Assembly (NCBI RefSeq): GCF_900187065.1
Contig: NZ_LT906483.1
Location: 1,116,001 to 1,180,000, forward strand
Direction: 5' to 3'
DNA: 64,000 nucleotides
From: Mycolicibacterium thermoresistibile
Lineage (GTDB): Bacteria > Actinomycetota > Actinomycetes > Mycobacteriales > Mycobacteriaceae
In this document: positions 37,436 through 45,274 of the stretch, piece after piece
How positions within the stretch are numbered: the stretch's first letter is position 1
Layout of the letters: every line of letters begins with the position of its first letter
Notes under the pieces: generated by a model
What the model was told of the DNA's origin: nothing
The model's input: the letters and a program-made list of their open reading frames with translations, nothing else
The model's database searches: none
Made by a program: the position numbers and the translations under genes

Positions 37436-38409
37436 AAGCGGCGGTCGTCCGCCAGTGGGGTGGGCCGGAACGATTGGGCGTCGAGCCCGTTCCCGATCCG
37501 GTTCCACGGGCCGGGGAAGTAGTGGTGGAACTCCGAGCCAGGTCCGTGAATCGGCGCGACGTAATCCTTCGGCAACGCGGGTGTGGTCTGGAGCTACCCA
37601 AGATTCTGGGCATGGACGGTGCCGGTATGCGTTGTGACACGGGTGAGGAGGTGGTGATCTATCCGTGTCTGAATTGGGGTGACAATCGGGCGGGGCCGGG
37701 TTCGCACTTCGCGATCGTCGGTGATGCCACTGACGGAACCTATGCGGAGCTTGTCGCGGTCCCGGAATCCGTCCTATATCCCAAACCGCCGAAGTTGAGT
37801 TGGGAAGAGGCTGCGGCGTTGCCGTGTGCGGCGCTGACCGCATACCGGGCGTTGTTCACCCGCGCGCGAGTGATGGCAGGCGAAACCGTACTGGTGCTCG
37901 GGGCCGGCGGCGACGTGTCGACTTTCGCGGTGATGTTCGCCGCTGCGGCTGACGCCGAGGTCTATGTCACCTCCTCGAGTCCGTCGAAGATCCGCGCCGT
38001 TCAGAAGATCGGCGCCAAGGGCGGTGTGCTCCACACCGATCCGGATTGGCCGCAACAAGTCCGGGAACTGACTTCCGGGGGCGCCGACGTGATCATCAGC
38101 GGCTCTGGTTCGATGGTGACCGGGGCGTTGGACTGCGTGAAGGTCGGCGGTCGAATCGCCGTTTTCGGGCCATGCGGCGGTCGAATGGCGATGATCAACG
38201 TTCCCGCTCTTTTCCTCGGACAGGTCTCCATCCTGGGTTCCAACTTGGGAAGTCCCGACGACTTCGGTGAGATGTTGGTGTTCGTCAGACGAAACGATAT
38301 TCGGCCGGTGATCGACCGTGTTTATCCGTTGTCCGAGATCTCCCGGGCACACTCTTATTTCGAATCCCAGGTGCGTGTCGGGAAAGTCGTCGTGACCACA
38401 CCAGCGTGA
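37432..38409 (+). CDS. MDR-superfamily oxidoreductase (quinone oxidoreductase-like)
   Basis: A 325-residue medium-chain reductase starting MKAAVVRQWGGPERLGVEPV. It has SVNRRDVILRQRG, GMDGAG (catalytic-domain zinc-type position His replaced by Asp-Gly), the LPCAALTAYRALF helix and a Rossmann motif VLVLGAGGDVSTFAVMFA. The structural zinc cysteines are missing, so it resembles quinone/enone reductases more than alcohol dehydrogenases. GTG 37432 overlaps the ligase stop (GTGA) and follows GGGAG by 9 nt. It probably reduces an enone or oxidises an alcohol intermediate. Confidence 0.82.
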   Translation: MKAAVVRQWGGPERLGVEPVPDPVPRAGEVVVELRARSVNRRDVILRQRGCGLELPKILGMDGAGMRCDTGEEVVIYPCLNWGDNRAGPGSHFAIVGDATDGTYAELVAVPESVLYPKPPKLSWEEAAALPCAALTAYRALFTRARVMAGETVLVLGAGGDVSTFAVMFAAAADAEVYVTSSSPSKIRAVQKIGAKGGVLHTDPDWPQQVRELTSGGADVIISGSGSMVTGALDCVKVGGRIAVFGPCGGRMAMINVPALFLGQVSILGSNLGSPDDFGEMLVFVRRNDIRPVIDRVYPLSEISRAHSYFESQVRVGKVVVTTPA

Positions 38410-38436
38410 CCGCTGTCAACAGAGAGGTTTGTGTCG

Positions 38437-40761
38437 ATGAACCGCCCGGTGATGACTTCGCCGCTGACCGCCGATGAGCTCGATGTCTTGCGCGAGGTGG
38501 AGAAACGCGTGCTGTGGCTTTCGACAGCGATAATCGATCATGCCAACCGTGTACGGCCCAACTCATCTGGTTTGAAGGTCGGCGGGCACCAAGCGTCGTC
38601 CGCGTCAATGGTCACACTGATGACGTCGCTGTGGTTCCGACATCTTCGTGCCGAGGATCGAGTGTCGGTGAAGCCGCATGCTTCGCCGGTCCTGCATGCG
38701 ATCAACTATCTACTGGGGCGGTTGGACCGTTCGCATCTGACGCGGTTGCGTGAGTTCGGCGGTTTGCAGAGCTATCCCAGCCGAACGAAGGACCCCGACC
38801 CAGTCGACTACTCGACCGGATCGGTCGGTATCGGTGCCACTGCGCCGATCTGGGGAGCCATCGCCCGACGCTATGTCGATACGGCATTCGGCAAGGCTGG
38901 TGCGGGACGGCAGTACTCGTTGGTAGGCGACGCCGAGCTTGACGAGGGTGCTGTGTGGGAGGCGGTCCTGGACCCTGCTGTCGCCGAACTCGGGGAGATC
39001 GTCTGGATCGTCGACCTTAATCGGCAGTCGCTCGACCGTGTGGTGCCGAATATCGCCGCCGGCAAGCTGCAGGGCATGTTCTCCGCTGCGGGCTGGCAGG
39101 TACTCACCTTGAAATACGGTCAACTTCTCGAAGAGTTGTTCGCCCGCGAAGGTGGCGCCGCTTTACGGGCCCGCATTGACGCCATGACCAACCCTGAATA
39201 TCAGCGCTTGCTGCGATGCGATGCCGACGAGCTGCGTCACCGGCTGCCGGGGGACGGACCGTCAGCCGACGCGATCCGTTCCCTGCTCGAGAGGCTCGAC
39301 GACGACACACTGCTGAACGCCATCGCCAACCTCGCTGGACACGATCTGAGTTCCCTCGATGAGGCGTTCGCCGCTATCGATGACACTCGCCCTACCGTGA
39401 TCTTCGCTTACACCGTCAAAGGTTACGGTTTGGCGACCCGGGGCCACCCGCAGAACCATTCGGCGTTGCTGAAAGAACCGCAGATGCGGGAGTTGGCCGA
39501 GATACTGGGCACCGACCTCGACGATCCGTGGCGTCCCTTTCCCACGGACAGTCCAGCTGCGCACCTGTGTACGCAAACGGCTGAACGATTGAGGCGGTCG
39601 GATCCGGTCATCACCGAGCCTGCCCCGGTTCCGACCGACTTCGGCCGCACCCCGTCCGGCCGCGCGACTACACAGGCATATCTCGGCCGGGTCCTGCTCG
39701 ACCTGACCCGGCAGGCTCCGGACGTGGCTCGTCGATTGGTGACCGTCAGCCCGGATGTCAGCTCGTCGACGAACCTTGGCGGCTGGGTGAACAAAGTGGG
39801 CGTCTGGTCTGCGGCCGAGCGACACAATTGGTTCGCCGATGACAGTGAAACCATTTTGCACTGGCGCGAACGACCCACTGGCCAGCACATTCAGTTGGGC
39901 ATCGCCGAGGTCAACTTAGTCAGTCTGATCGGTGAACTCGGGGCCACCTGGAGCCGATGGGGTGAACCGCTGCTGCCGATCGGTGTGCTTTACGACCCGT
40001 TCGTGGAGCGTGCGTTGGAGCCATGGTCGTTCGGCATCTATGCGGGGGGACAATCCATTCTGGTCGGGACCCCGTCGGGCGTCACTCTGGCACCGGAAGG
40101 AGGCGCTCACCAGTCGATCAAGACCCCGTCGATCGGCCTCGAGCAACCGGGATGCGTCAGTTATGAACCGGCGTTTGCGATCGACACCGAATGGGTGCTG
40201 TTGGCGAGCCTCGGTCGGCTCGGGAAGCCGGACGGAACGTCGGCCTATCTGAGGTTGTCCACTCGGCCGGTCGACCAACGGCTGGCGGCGGTACCCGACG
40301 ACCCGGCAGCACGTGAACGTCGACGTCGGCACGTGGTTGCCGGAGGTTACACGCTGCGCCGCTCCGAGCGGCCGAAGGTGACGATTGCTGCGATGGGTGC
40401 GGTGGTTCCCGAAGCGCTGTCTGCCGCCGATCGTCTGCAGCAGGTGGGTATCCCGGCCGATCTGATATGCGTGACGAGCCCCGATCTGCTCTATCGGGCG
40501 GTGCGGGCACGGGAGGGACGAGATGATGCCCCGTCGTGGATTCTCGAACAGATATTCCCTGTTGAACGAGCAACACCGTTGGTGACGGTTCTCGATGGAC
40601 ATCCACACACGCTTTCCTTTCTCGCCACGATCAACCGGGTCCCTAGCGCCACGTTGGGCGTCACCGAATTCGGCCAATCCGGATCGCTTGAAGATGTCTA
40701 CCGACACCACGGGCTCGACACCGACAGCATTGTTTCGGCTGCGCTCGACCTTATTGAGTGA
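38437..40761 (+). CDS. AceE/transketolase-like thiamine diphosphate enzyme
   Basis: A 774-residue protein related to homodimeric pyruvate dehydrogenase E1. The ThDP/Mg motif is VGDAELDEGAVWEA, ending at IVDLNRQSLDRVVP (residues about 167-200; AceE has GDGEMDE and NLQRLDG). The pyrimidine-domain Glu lies in IQLGIAEVNLVS near residue 490. A transketolase C-terminal domain follows. No E2 or E3 gene is present, so it may decarboxylate or ligate a 2-oxo acid without a lipoyl partner, or use the housekeeping complex. ATG 38437 is 9 nt after GAGAGG; GTG 38431 is too close. Confidence 0.83.
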   Translation: MNRPVMTSPLTADELDVLREVEKRVLWLSTAIIDHANRVRPNSSGLKVGGHQASSASMVTLMTSLWFRHLRAEDRVSVKPHASPVLHAINYLLGRLDRSHLTRLREFGGLQSYPSRTKDPDPVDYSTGSVGIGATAPIWGAIARRYVDTAFGKAGAGRQYSLVGDAELDEGAVWEAVLDPAVAELGEIVWIVDLNRQSLDRVVPNIAAGKLQGMFSAAGWQVLTLKYGQLLEELFAREGGAALRARIDAMTNPEYQRLLRCDADELRHRLPGDGPSADAIRSLLERLDDDTLLNAIANLAGHDLSSLDEAFAAIDDTRPTVIFAYTVKGYGLATRGHPQNHSALLKEPQMRELAEILGTDLDDPWRPFPTDSPAAHLCTQTAERLRRSDPVITEPAPVPTDFGRTPSGRATTQAYLGRVLLDLTRQAPDVARRLVTVSPDVSSSTNLGGWVNKVGVWSAAERHNWFADDSETILHWRERPTGQHIQLGIAEVNLVSLIGELGATWSRWGEPLLPIGVLYDPFVERALEPWSFGIYAGGQSILVGTPSGVTLAPEGGAHQSIKTPSIGLEQPGCVSYEPAFAIDTEWVLLASLGRLGKPDGTSAYLRLSTRPVDQRLAAVPDDPAARERRRRHVVAGGYTLRRSERPKVTIAAMGAVVPEALSAADRLQQVGIPADLICVTSPDLLYRAVRAREGRDDAPSWILEQIFPVERATPLVTVLDGHPHTLSFLATINRVPSATLGVTEFGQSGSLEDVYRHHGLDTDSIVSAALDLIE

Positions 40762-40800
40762 CATGGTTATTGGAAACTCATCGAGTATTGAAGGAGTGGT

Positions 40801-41214
40801 ATGGACCTCGTCATCCTGATCGGTCGCATTCTCTTCGCATTGGTGTTCGTGGGCGGTGCGGTTGGTCACTTCTCGAACGCCTCGGGGATGTCTGCCTATA
40901 CCGAATCAATGGGGTTGCGGCCCGGTCGACTCTTCGTGCTCGGGAGCGGACTTTGGACGCTCATCGCCGGCATCATGATCATCCTTGGGGTCTGGATGGA
41001 TCTCGCTGCATTGATGTTGGCGATCTTCTTGGTGCTCGCGGCTGTGCTGATACACCGATTCTGGTCGGTGCCCGATGCGGACGCCAAGATGAACGAACAG
41101 GTTCACTTCAACAAGAACCTCTCACTGGCGGGAGGCGCACTCATCCTCTTCGGGTTCGTGGTGTCAGCCGGCGATGGCCTCGGATACTCGCTGACCGGGC
41201 CGCTGTTCGGCTGA
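40801..41214 (+). CDS. DoxX-family membrane protein
   Basis: A 137-residue protein with four predicted membrane helices (ILIGRILFALVFVGGAVGHF, FVLGSGLWTLIAGIMIILGV, LAALMLAIFLVLAAVLIH, LSLAGGALILFGFVVSAG), the DoxX layout. DoxX proteins accompany redox enzymes, but their chemistry is largely undefined. It is the last gene of the plus-strand catabolic operon, 39 nt after the ThDP enzyme, with AAGGAG before the ATG. It is convergent with iunH, 40 nt away. Confidence 0.85.
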   Translation: MDLVILIGRILFALVFVGGAVGHFSNASGMSAYTESMGLRPGRLFVLGSGLWTLIAGIMIILGVWMDLAALMLAIFLVLAAVLIHRFWSVPDADAKMNEQVHFNKNLSLAGGALILFGFVVSAGDGLGYSLTGPLFG

Positions 41215-41254
41215 GTATGGATGCGTGGGCGTAGGAAGTCAGGCTCCCGCCACG

Positions 41255-42310
41255 TCAGGCCAGGCGTTTGGCCAGCGGTCCCACCCGCTCGATGAACCGG
41301 TCGAAGAATGTCGCCGGATCGACCTCGACCCCGATCAGCGCATTGGGTTCGCGGCCCCACCGCCCCGACCAGTCGGCGATCGTCATGCCCCGGGTCAGGG
41401 TGCCGGTCAGCTCGACGTCGACCGCCGCCGCGCGGAACCGCACCAGCTCGGGATCGAGCGCCACCGCCGCCGCCAACGGGTCGTGCAGATGCGCCAGATA
41501 GCCCTCGCCCTGGTCGAAGTGGAATTCGCAGTAGAACCGCATCGCATCCTCGATCACCCGGATCAGCGGATTGGCGGCGGTCGAGCGGGTGCCTCGCTCA
41601 TCGCTCTCACACAGCGGGGTCGACTCGCATCCGGCGGCCGCGGCCAGCCGGCTCAGGATCGTGGGTGTCATCTCGATGTGTTCGGTGAGGTTGAGCCCCA
41701 ACACCATCGGCAGATGGTCGGGTTCGGAGCCACCCCAGGCGCCCCGCCAGAACGCCAGGACCTCCCACCAGGCCTCGGGGTCGACGCTGACGTTCCACTC
41801 GGCCACCGGCGTGGTGTTGCCGCGGTAGTCGAACGCACCGCCCATGATCACCAGCCGCTTCACCAGCCGCGGCAGCTCCGGTTCGGCCCGCAGCGCCAGC
41901 GCCAGGTTGGTCAGCGGCCCGGTGGCGATCGCGATCAGCTCGCCCGGATGCGCACGCGCGGCCCGCACCCACGCCTCGGCCGCGTCGTGGTCGGTGAGTT
42001 CACCGGCCCCGGGCGGCAGCGTGGCATATCCCAGCCCCTGCGGTCCGTGGGTGTCCTCGGCGGTGCGCAGCTGCGCGCGCAACGGCCGCTCCGCCCCTTT
42101 CGACACCGGCACGTCGGTGACCCCGCACATGTGCAGCAGGTCCAGGTTGTTACGGCAGACCTGGTGCACCGGGACGTTTCCCGCGGTCGAGGCGATGCCC
42201 ACCAGCCGCACCTCGGGGCAGCCCAGCAGGTACATCAGCGCCAACGCGTCGTCCACCCCGGTGTCCACGTCGGCGAAGACCGGGATGCGCTCATCACCAG
42301 GCGTCGTCAC
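41255..42310 (-). CDS. iunH: Inosine-uridine preferring nucleoside hydrolase
   Basis: A 351-residue nucleoside hydrolase, splitting ribonucleosides into ribose and base. The calcium-binding motif is VFADVDTGVDDALAL at the N-terminus; STAGNVPVHQV, IMGGAFDYRGNTTPVAEWNV and the later HDPLAAAVAL (conserved His-Asp) are in place. In M. tuberculosis the homologue Rv3393 is the direct neighbour of imuB, so here the island separates them. GTG 42310 lies 7 nt behind TATCGT and would be leaderless; GTG 42319 is an alternative. Confidence 0.92.
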   Translation of the reverse strand: MTTPGDERIPVFADVDTGVDDALALMYLLGCPEVRLVGIASTAGNVPVHQVCRNNLDLLHMCGVTDVPVSKGAERPLRAQLRTAEDTHGPQGLGYATLPPGAGELTDHDAAEAWVRAARAHPGELIAIATGPLTNLALALRAEPELPRLVKRLVIMGGAFDYRGNTTPVAEWNVSVDPEAWWEVLAFWRGAWGGSEPDHLPMVLGLNLTEHIEMTPTILSRLAAAAGCESTPLCESDERGTRSTAANPLIRVIEDAMRFYCEFHFDQGEGYLAHLHDPLAAAVALDPELVRFRAAAVDVELTGTLTRGMTIADWSGRWGREPNALIGVEVDPATFFDRFIERVGPLAKRLA

Positions 42311-42317
42311 ACCGCCC

Positions 42318-42323
42318 ACGATA
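42318..42323 (-). promoter_or_regulatory. -10 box of iunH
   Basis: TATCGT on the minus strand, 7 nt before the iunH GTG at 42310, predicts a leaderless transcript. The -35 region is not obvious. Confidence 0.45.
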
Positions 42324-42374
42324 GGACCCCGCCCCGGGCCGATAATGCCGGGGAGGAGACCGAAAGGAACGCCG

Positions 42375-43244
42375 ATGCCGCTGGATCCGAACGCCAAGGG
42401 CCGCACCACCGAGCCGCGACTTTTCGAATGGACGGACCGGGACACCCTGCTCTACGCGCTGGGGGTGGGCGCCGGGACCGCCGATCTGGCATTCACCACC
42501 GAGAACAGCCACGGCATCGAGCAGCAGGTGCTGCCCACCTAAGCCGTCATCGTCAGCCCGGCCTGGGGGGCGATGGGGCTGGTGGGGGAGTTCGACTTCG
42601 CCAGACTGCTGCACGGGTCGCAGTCGATCCGGTTGTTCGCCCCGTTGCGGCCGAACGGGCGGCTCAGCGTGGTGGCCGAGGTGGCCGACATCCAGGACAA
42701 GGGTCCGGGGAAGAACGCGATCGTGGTGTTCAAGGGCACCGGCACCGACCCAGACACCGGACAGGTGGTCGCCGAGACCGTCTCCACCGCGGTGATCCGC
42801 GGGGCGGGCGGCTTCGGCGGTGAGCCCGGACAGCGCCCGCCGGCACCGGAGATTCCCGACCGGGCGCCCGACGCGGAACTCGCCCTGCCCACCCGCGAGG
42901 ACCAGGCGCTGATCTACCGGTTGTCCGGTGACCGCAACCCGCTGCACAGCGATCCGTGGTTCGCCCGCGAACTGGCCGGCTTCCCCCGGCCGATCCTGCA
43001 CGGGTTGTGCACCTACGGGGTCGCCGGCCGCGCGCTGGTCGCCGAACTCGGCGGCGGCGACGCCACCAGGATCACCGCGATCTCGGCCCGCTTCACCGCC
43101 CCGGTCTTTCCGGGCGACACCCTGACCACCGCCATCTGGCGCACCGGAGAAGGGCAGGCGGTGTTCCGCACCGAGGCCGCCAACCCCGACGGCTCCGACG
43201 CGCGGCTGGTGCTGGAAGACGGCGTCGCGGAGTACGCCGGTTAG
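42375..43244 (+). pseudogene. HtdY-like MaoC 3-hydroxyacyl dehydratase with an in-frame stop
   Basis: The gene matches mycobacterial HtdY (Rv3389c type) from FEWTDRDTLLYALGVGAG to the C-terminal hot-dog hydratase motif YRLSGDRNPLHSDPWFA, which holds the catalytic Asp and His. Codon 56, after QQVLPT, is TAA (42540-42542) where relatives have Tyr; the frame continues unchanged to 43244 for a total of 290 codons, the family length. A single TAC/TAT to TAA change explains it. A truncated protein could restart at ATG 42573. The stop TAG overlaps the convergent gene. It may be a mutation or a sequencing error. Confidence 0.88.
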
Positions 43245-44248
43245 GAAACGCGGTCGCGCAGCCCGGATTCGCCGCGGACATGGAGTAACTCGAACCAGTC
43301 CAGGGTGTCCCAGGCGGTGGTGTAGAACCACTCCTTGGCCTGCTGCGCGGGGTACTCGACGTTGAGCAGGTCGGCGATCTGGTCGTAGCCGTAGTACGCC
43401 ACCGCGACCGGCTGGGTGGTCAGCAGCAGTTCGTTGATGACGACCTGCATCGCGCGTTTGGCGTCGTCATCGCCTCCCAGCAGCGCGGGAAGGTGCTGCA
43501 CGATCTCGGTCGCCGGCACCACCACATTGACCCACGGCACCACCTGGCTGCCCCGGTAGGCCGCCTCGAAACCCTCCCGCGCGAACGGCTGGAAGATCTC
43601 GGGAAACAGTGCCACAAAGGCTTTCTCGGTGTCATGCAGCAGCGGTGGCATGGAGAACGGCGCCGGGTCGTCGGGGCGGAACGGATTCGGCGACCATTGC
43701 GGCCCCGACCAATCCGGCCCCGACCGTTCCGACACCGCATCGGGTTCCACGATCGCCATCGGCGCCGGTGCGGGCGGCAGATCCGTCGTCGCGGCCGCAC
43801 GGTCGGGTTCGGTCACCTCATCGGAGCGCACCGCCGCGGTCTTGCGCGGCCGCAGCATCTTCTGCAACCGGTCGACCTGTTCGGCCTCGAACTCCGCGGC
43901 GCCGGGCTTCGCGGCGGGGGAGAGCCTCGGCGCCGTCGACGCTCTCGCCCGGTCGAGGGACTTCCGCAGCGGATCGGCGAGCGAATCGGCGACGGTGTCG
44001 ACCCGCCCCCCGACCCGCGCCCCGACGGTGACCTGCGGGCGCCGCACGGACGCGGTGCCCACCTCGCCGCGGGCGGACCGGCCGTCGTCGACGGCACGCG
44101 CCTCGGAGTCCGCTTCGGTTGCGCGGGAGTCCGGGCCGGTGTCGGCGTGGGCGACACCCGGGGCGCCCAGCCCCAAACCCAGGCTCAGGGCCCCCACCCA
44201 CGCCACCGCCCAGCCCCCGAGATGACCGATCCGTCGTGCCGACACCAC
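43241..44248 (-). CDS. Secreted protein of unknown function
   Basis: I do not recognise this 335-residue protein. It has a clear signal peptide (RRIGHLGGWAVAWVGALSLG, cleavage near VAHAD), then a charged, low-complexity stretch rich in Arg/Ala/Asp/Pro to about residue 190, and a C-terminal helical domain of about 130 residues with FVALFPEIFQPFAREGFEAAYRG and VAVAYYGYDQIADLLNVEYP. Such signal-peptide-plus-tail proteins are common in fast-growing mycobacteria. The GTG at 44248 is 6 nt after AAAGGA. Its stop overlaps the convergent dehydratase gene. Confidence 0.72.
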   Translation of the reverse strand: MVSARRIGHLGGWAVAWVGALSLGLGLGAPGVAHADTGPDSRATEADSEARAVDDGRSARGEVGTASVRRPQVTVGARVGGRVDTVADSLADPLRKSLDRARASTAPRLSPAAKPGAAEFEAEQVDRLQKMLRPRKTAAVRSDEVTEPDRAAATTDLPPAPAPMAIVEPDAVSERSGPDWSGPQWSPNPFRPDDPAPFSMPPLLHDTEKAFVALFPEIFQPFAREGFEAAYRGSQVVPWVNVVVPATEIVQHLPALLGGDDDAKRAMQVVINELLLTTQPVAVAYYGYDQIADLLNVEYPAQQAKEWFYTTAWDTLDWFELLHVRGESGLRDRVS

Positions 44249-44366
44249 GCGCTGTCCTTTCCTCAGCCGATGGCCCGTCCAGTGGGCCACCGGCATCGTA
44301 TGGTCTGCGCACCACCGCGGCGACTCATCCGTGTCAGACTCGAACCGCAGACGAACAGGAGACGAC

Positions 44367-45242
44367 ATGGCGATTCCGGCAATCCAGGACAGCATCGTGG
44401 CGGGTGTCGACGGATCCCCGTCGTCGGCCGCCGCCGTCGAATGGGCGGCCCGCAACGCCGCCCTGCGGGACCGTCCGCTGGTGCTCGTCCACGTCGTCCC
44501 GTCACCGATGGTCACCACCGCACCGTGGCCGCAACTGCCGCTACCCGATGATGCGTTCCGGGTGATGCAGGAAGAGGGTGAACGCCTCCTCGCTCAGGCC
44601 CGCGCGGCCGCCGAGCAGGCCGGCGCCGGCGAGGTGCGGACGGCGGTGCTGCAGGCCGGCATCGTCGGCACCCTCACCGAGCTGTCCCGCGACGCCGACC
44701 GGATCGTGGTCGGCAGCCGCGGGCAGACCGCGCTGGGCCGGATGCTGCTCGGCTCGGTCAGCACCGGGCTGGTGCACCAGGCGGAATGCCCGGTGGTGAT
44801 CGTCCGCGACGGCGACCAACCTCCCGGCGACGCACCGGTGTTGGTGGGAATCGACGGGTCGCCGGCCTCGGAGCTGGCCACCGAGGTCGCCTTCGAGGAG
44901 GCTTCGGTACGGCAGGTGGAGCTGGTGGCGCTGCACGGTTGGCGCGACACCTCGCTGTTCCACTACCCGGGTTTGGACACCGAGTCCCTGCAGACCCAGG
45001 CGGAGGCGGTGCTGGCCGAGCGGTTGGCCGGCTGGCAGGAACGCTATCCCGACGTCACGGTGCGGCGGGTGGTGGTCGCCGAACATCCCGCCCGCGCCTT
45101 GGTGCAGCGCGCGGAGGAAGCGCAGCTGGTCGTCGTCGGCAGCCGCGGCCGCAGCGGGCTGACGGGCAAGCTGCTCGGCTCGGTGAGCACCGGTGTGGTC
45201 CACTCGGTGCGTGTCCCGGTGATGGTCGCCCGCCCGAGGTAG
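44367..45242 (+). CDS. Tandem universal stress protein
   Basis: A 291-residue protein with two Usp domains. The first (residues 8-145) has IVAGVDGSPSSAAAVEWA and the ATP loop IVVGSRGQTALGRMLLGSVS. The second (about 153-290) has VLVGIDGSPASELATEVA and VVVGSRGRSGLTGKLLGSVS. The G-x2-G-x9-G(S/T) motif in both predicts ATP binding. In M. tuberculosis such proteins are induced by hypoxia through DosR, but no DosR box is seen in the 118 nt upstream. AGGAG precedes the ATG. Confidence 0.93.
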   Translation: MAIPAIQDSIVAGVDGSPSSAAAVEWAARNAALRDRPLVLVHVVPSPMVTTAPWPQLPLPDDAFRVMQEEGERLLAQARAAAEQAGAGEVRTAVLQAGIVGTLTELSRDADRIVVGSRGQTALGRMLLGSVSTGLVHQAECPVVIVRDGDQPPGDAPVLVGIDGSPASELATEVAFEEASVRQVELVALHGWRDTSLFHYPGLDTESLQTQAEAVLAERLAGWQERYPDVTVRRVVVAEHPARALVQRAEEAQLVVVGSRGRSGLTGKLLGSVSTGVVHSVRVPVMVARPR

Positions 45243-45245
45243 TTC

Positions 45246-45263
45246 ATCGAACAGTTGTTCGAT
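45246..45263. promoter_or_regulatory. Perfect LexA box and -10 of dnaE2
   Basis: ATCGAACAGTTGTTCGAT contains TCGAAC-AGTT-GTTCGA, a perfect mycobacterial SOS box. Its last T starts TAGACT (45263-45268), a -10 box placed 6 nt before the dnaE2 GTG. LexA bound here would cover the promoter, and the mRNA should be leaderless. Confidence 0.93.
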
Positions 45264-45274
45264 AGACTGGCCCG

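Noticed and set aside
28529-41254. Integrative element with attachment sites
   Set aside because: No integrase, transposase, tRNA gene or flanking direct repeat could be seen at either edge; only the gene content and composition suggest an insertion.
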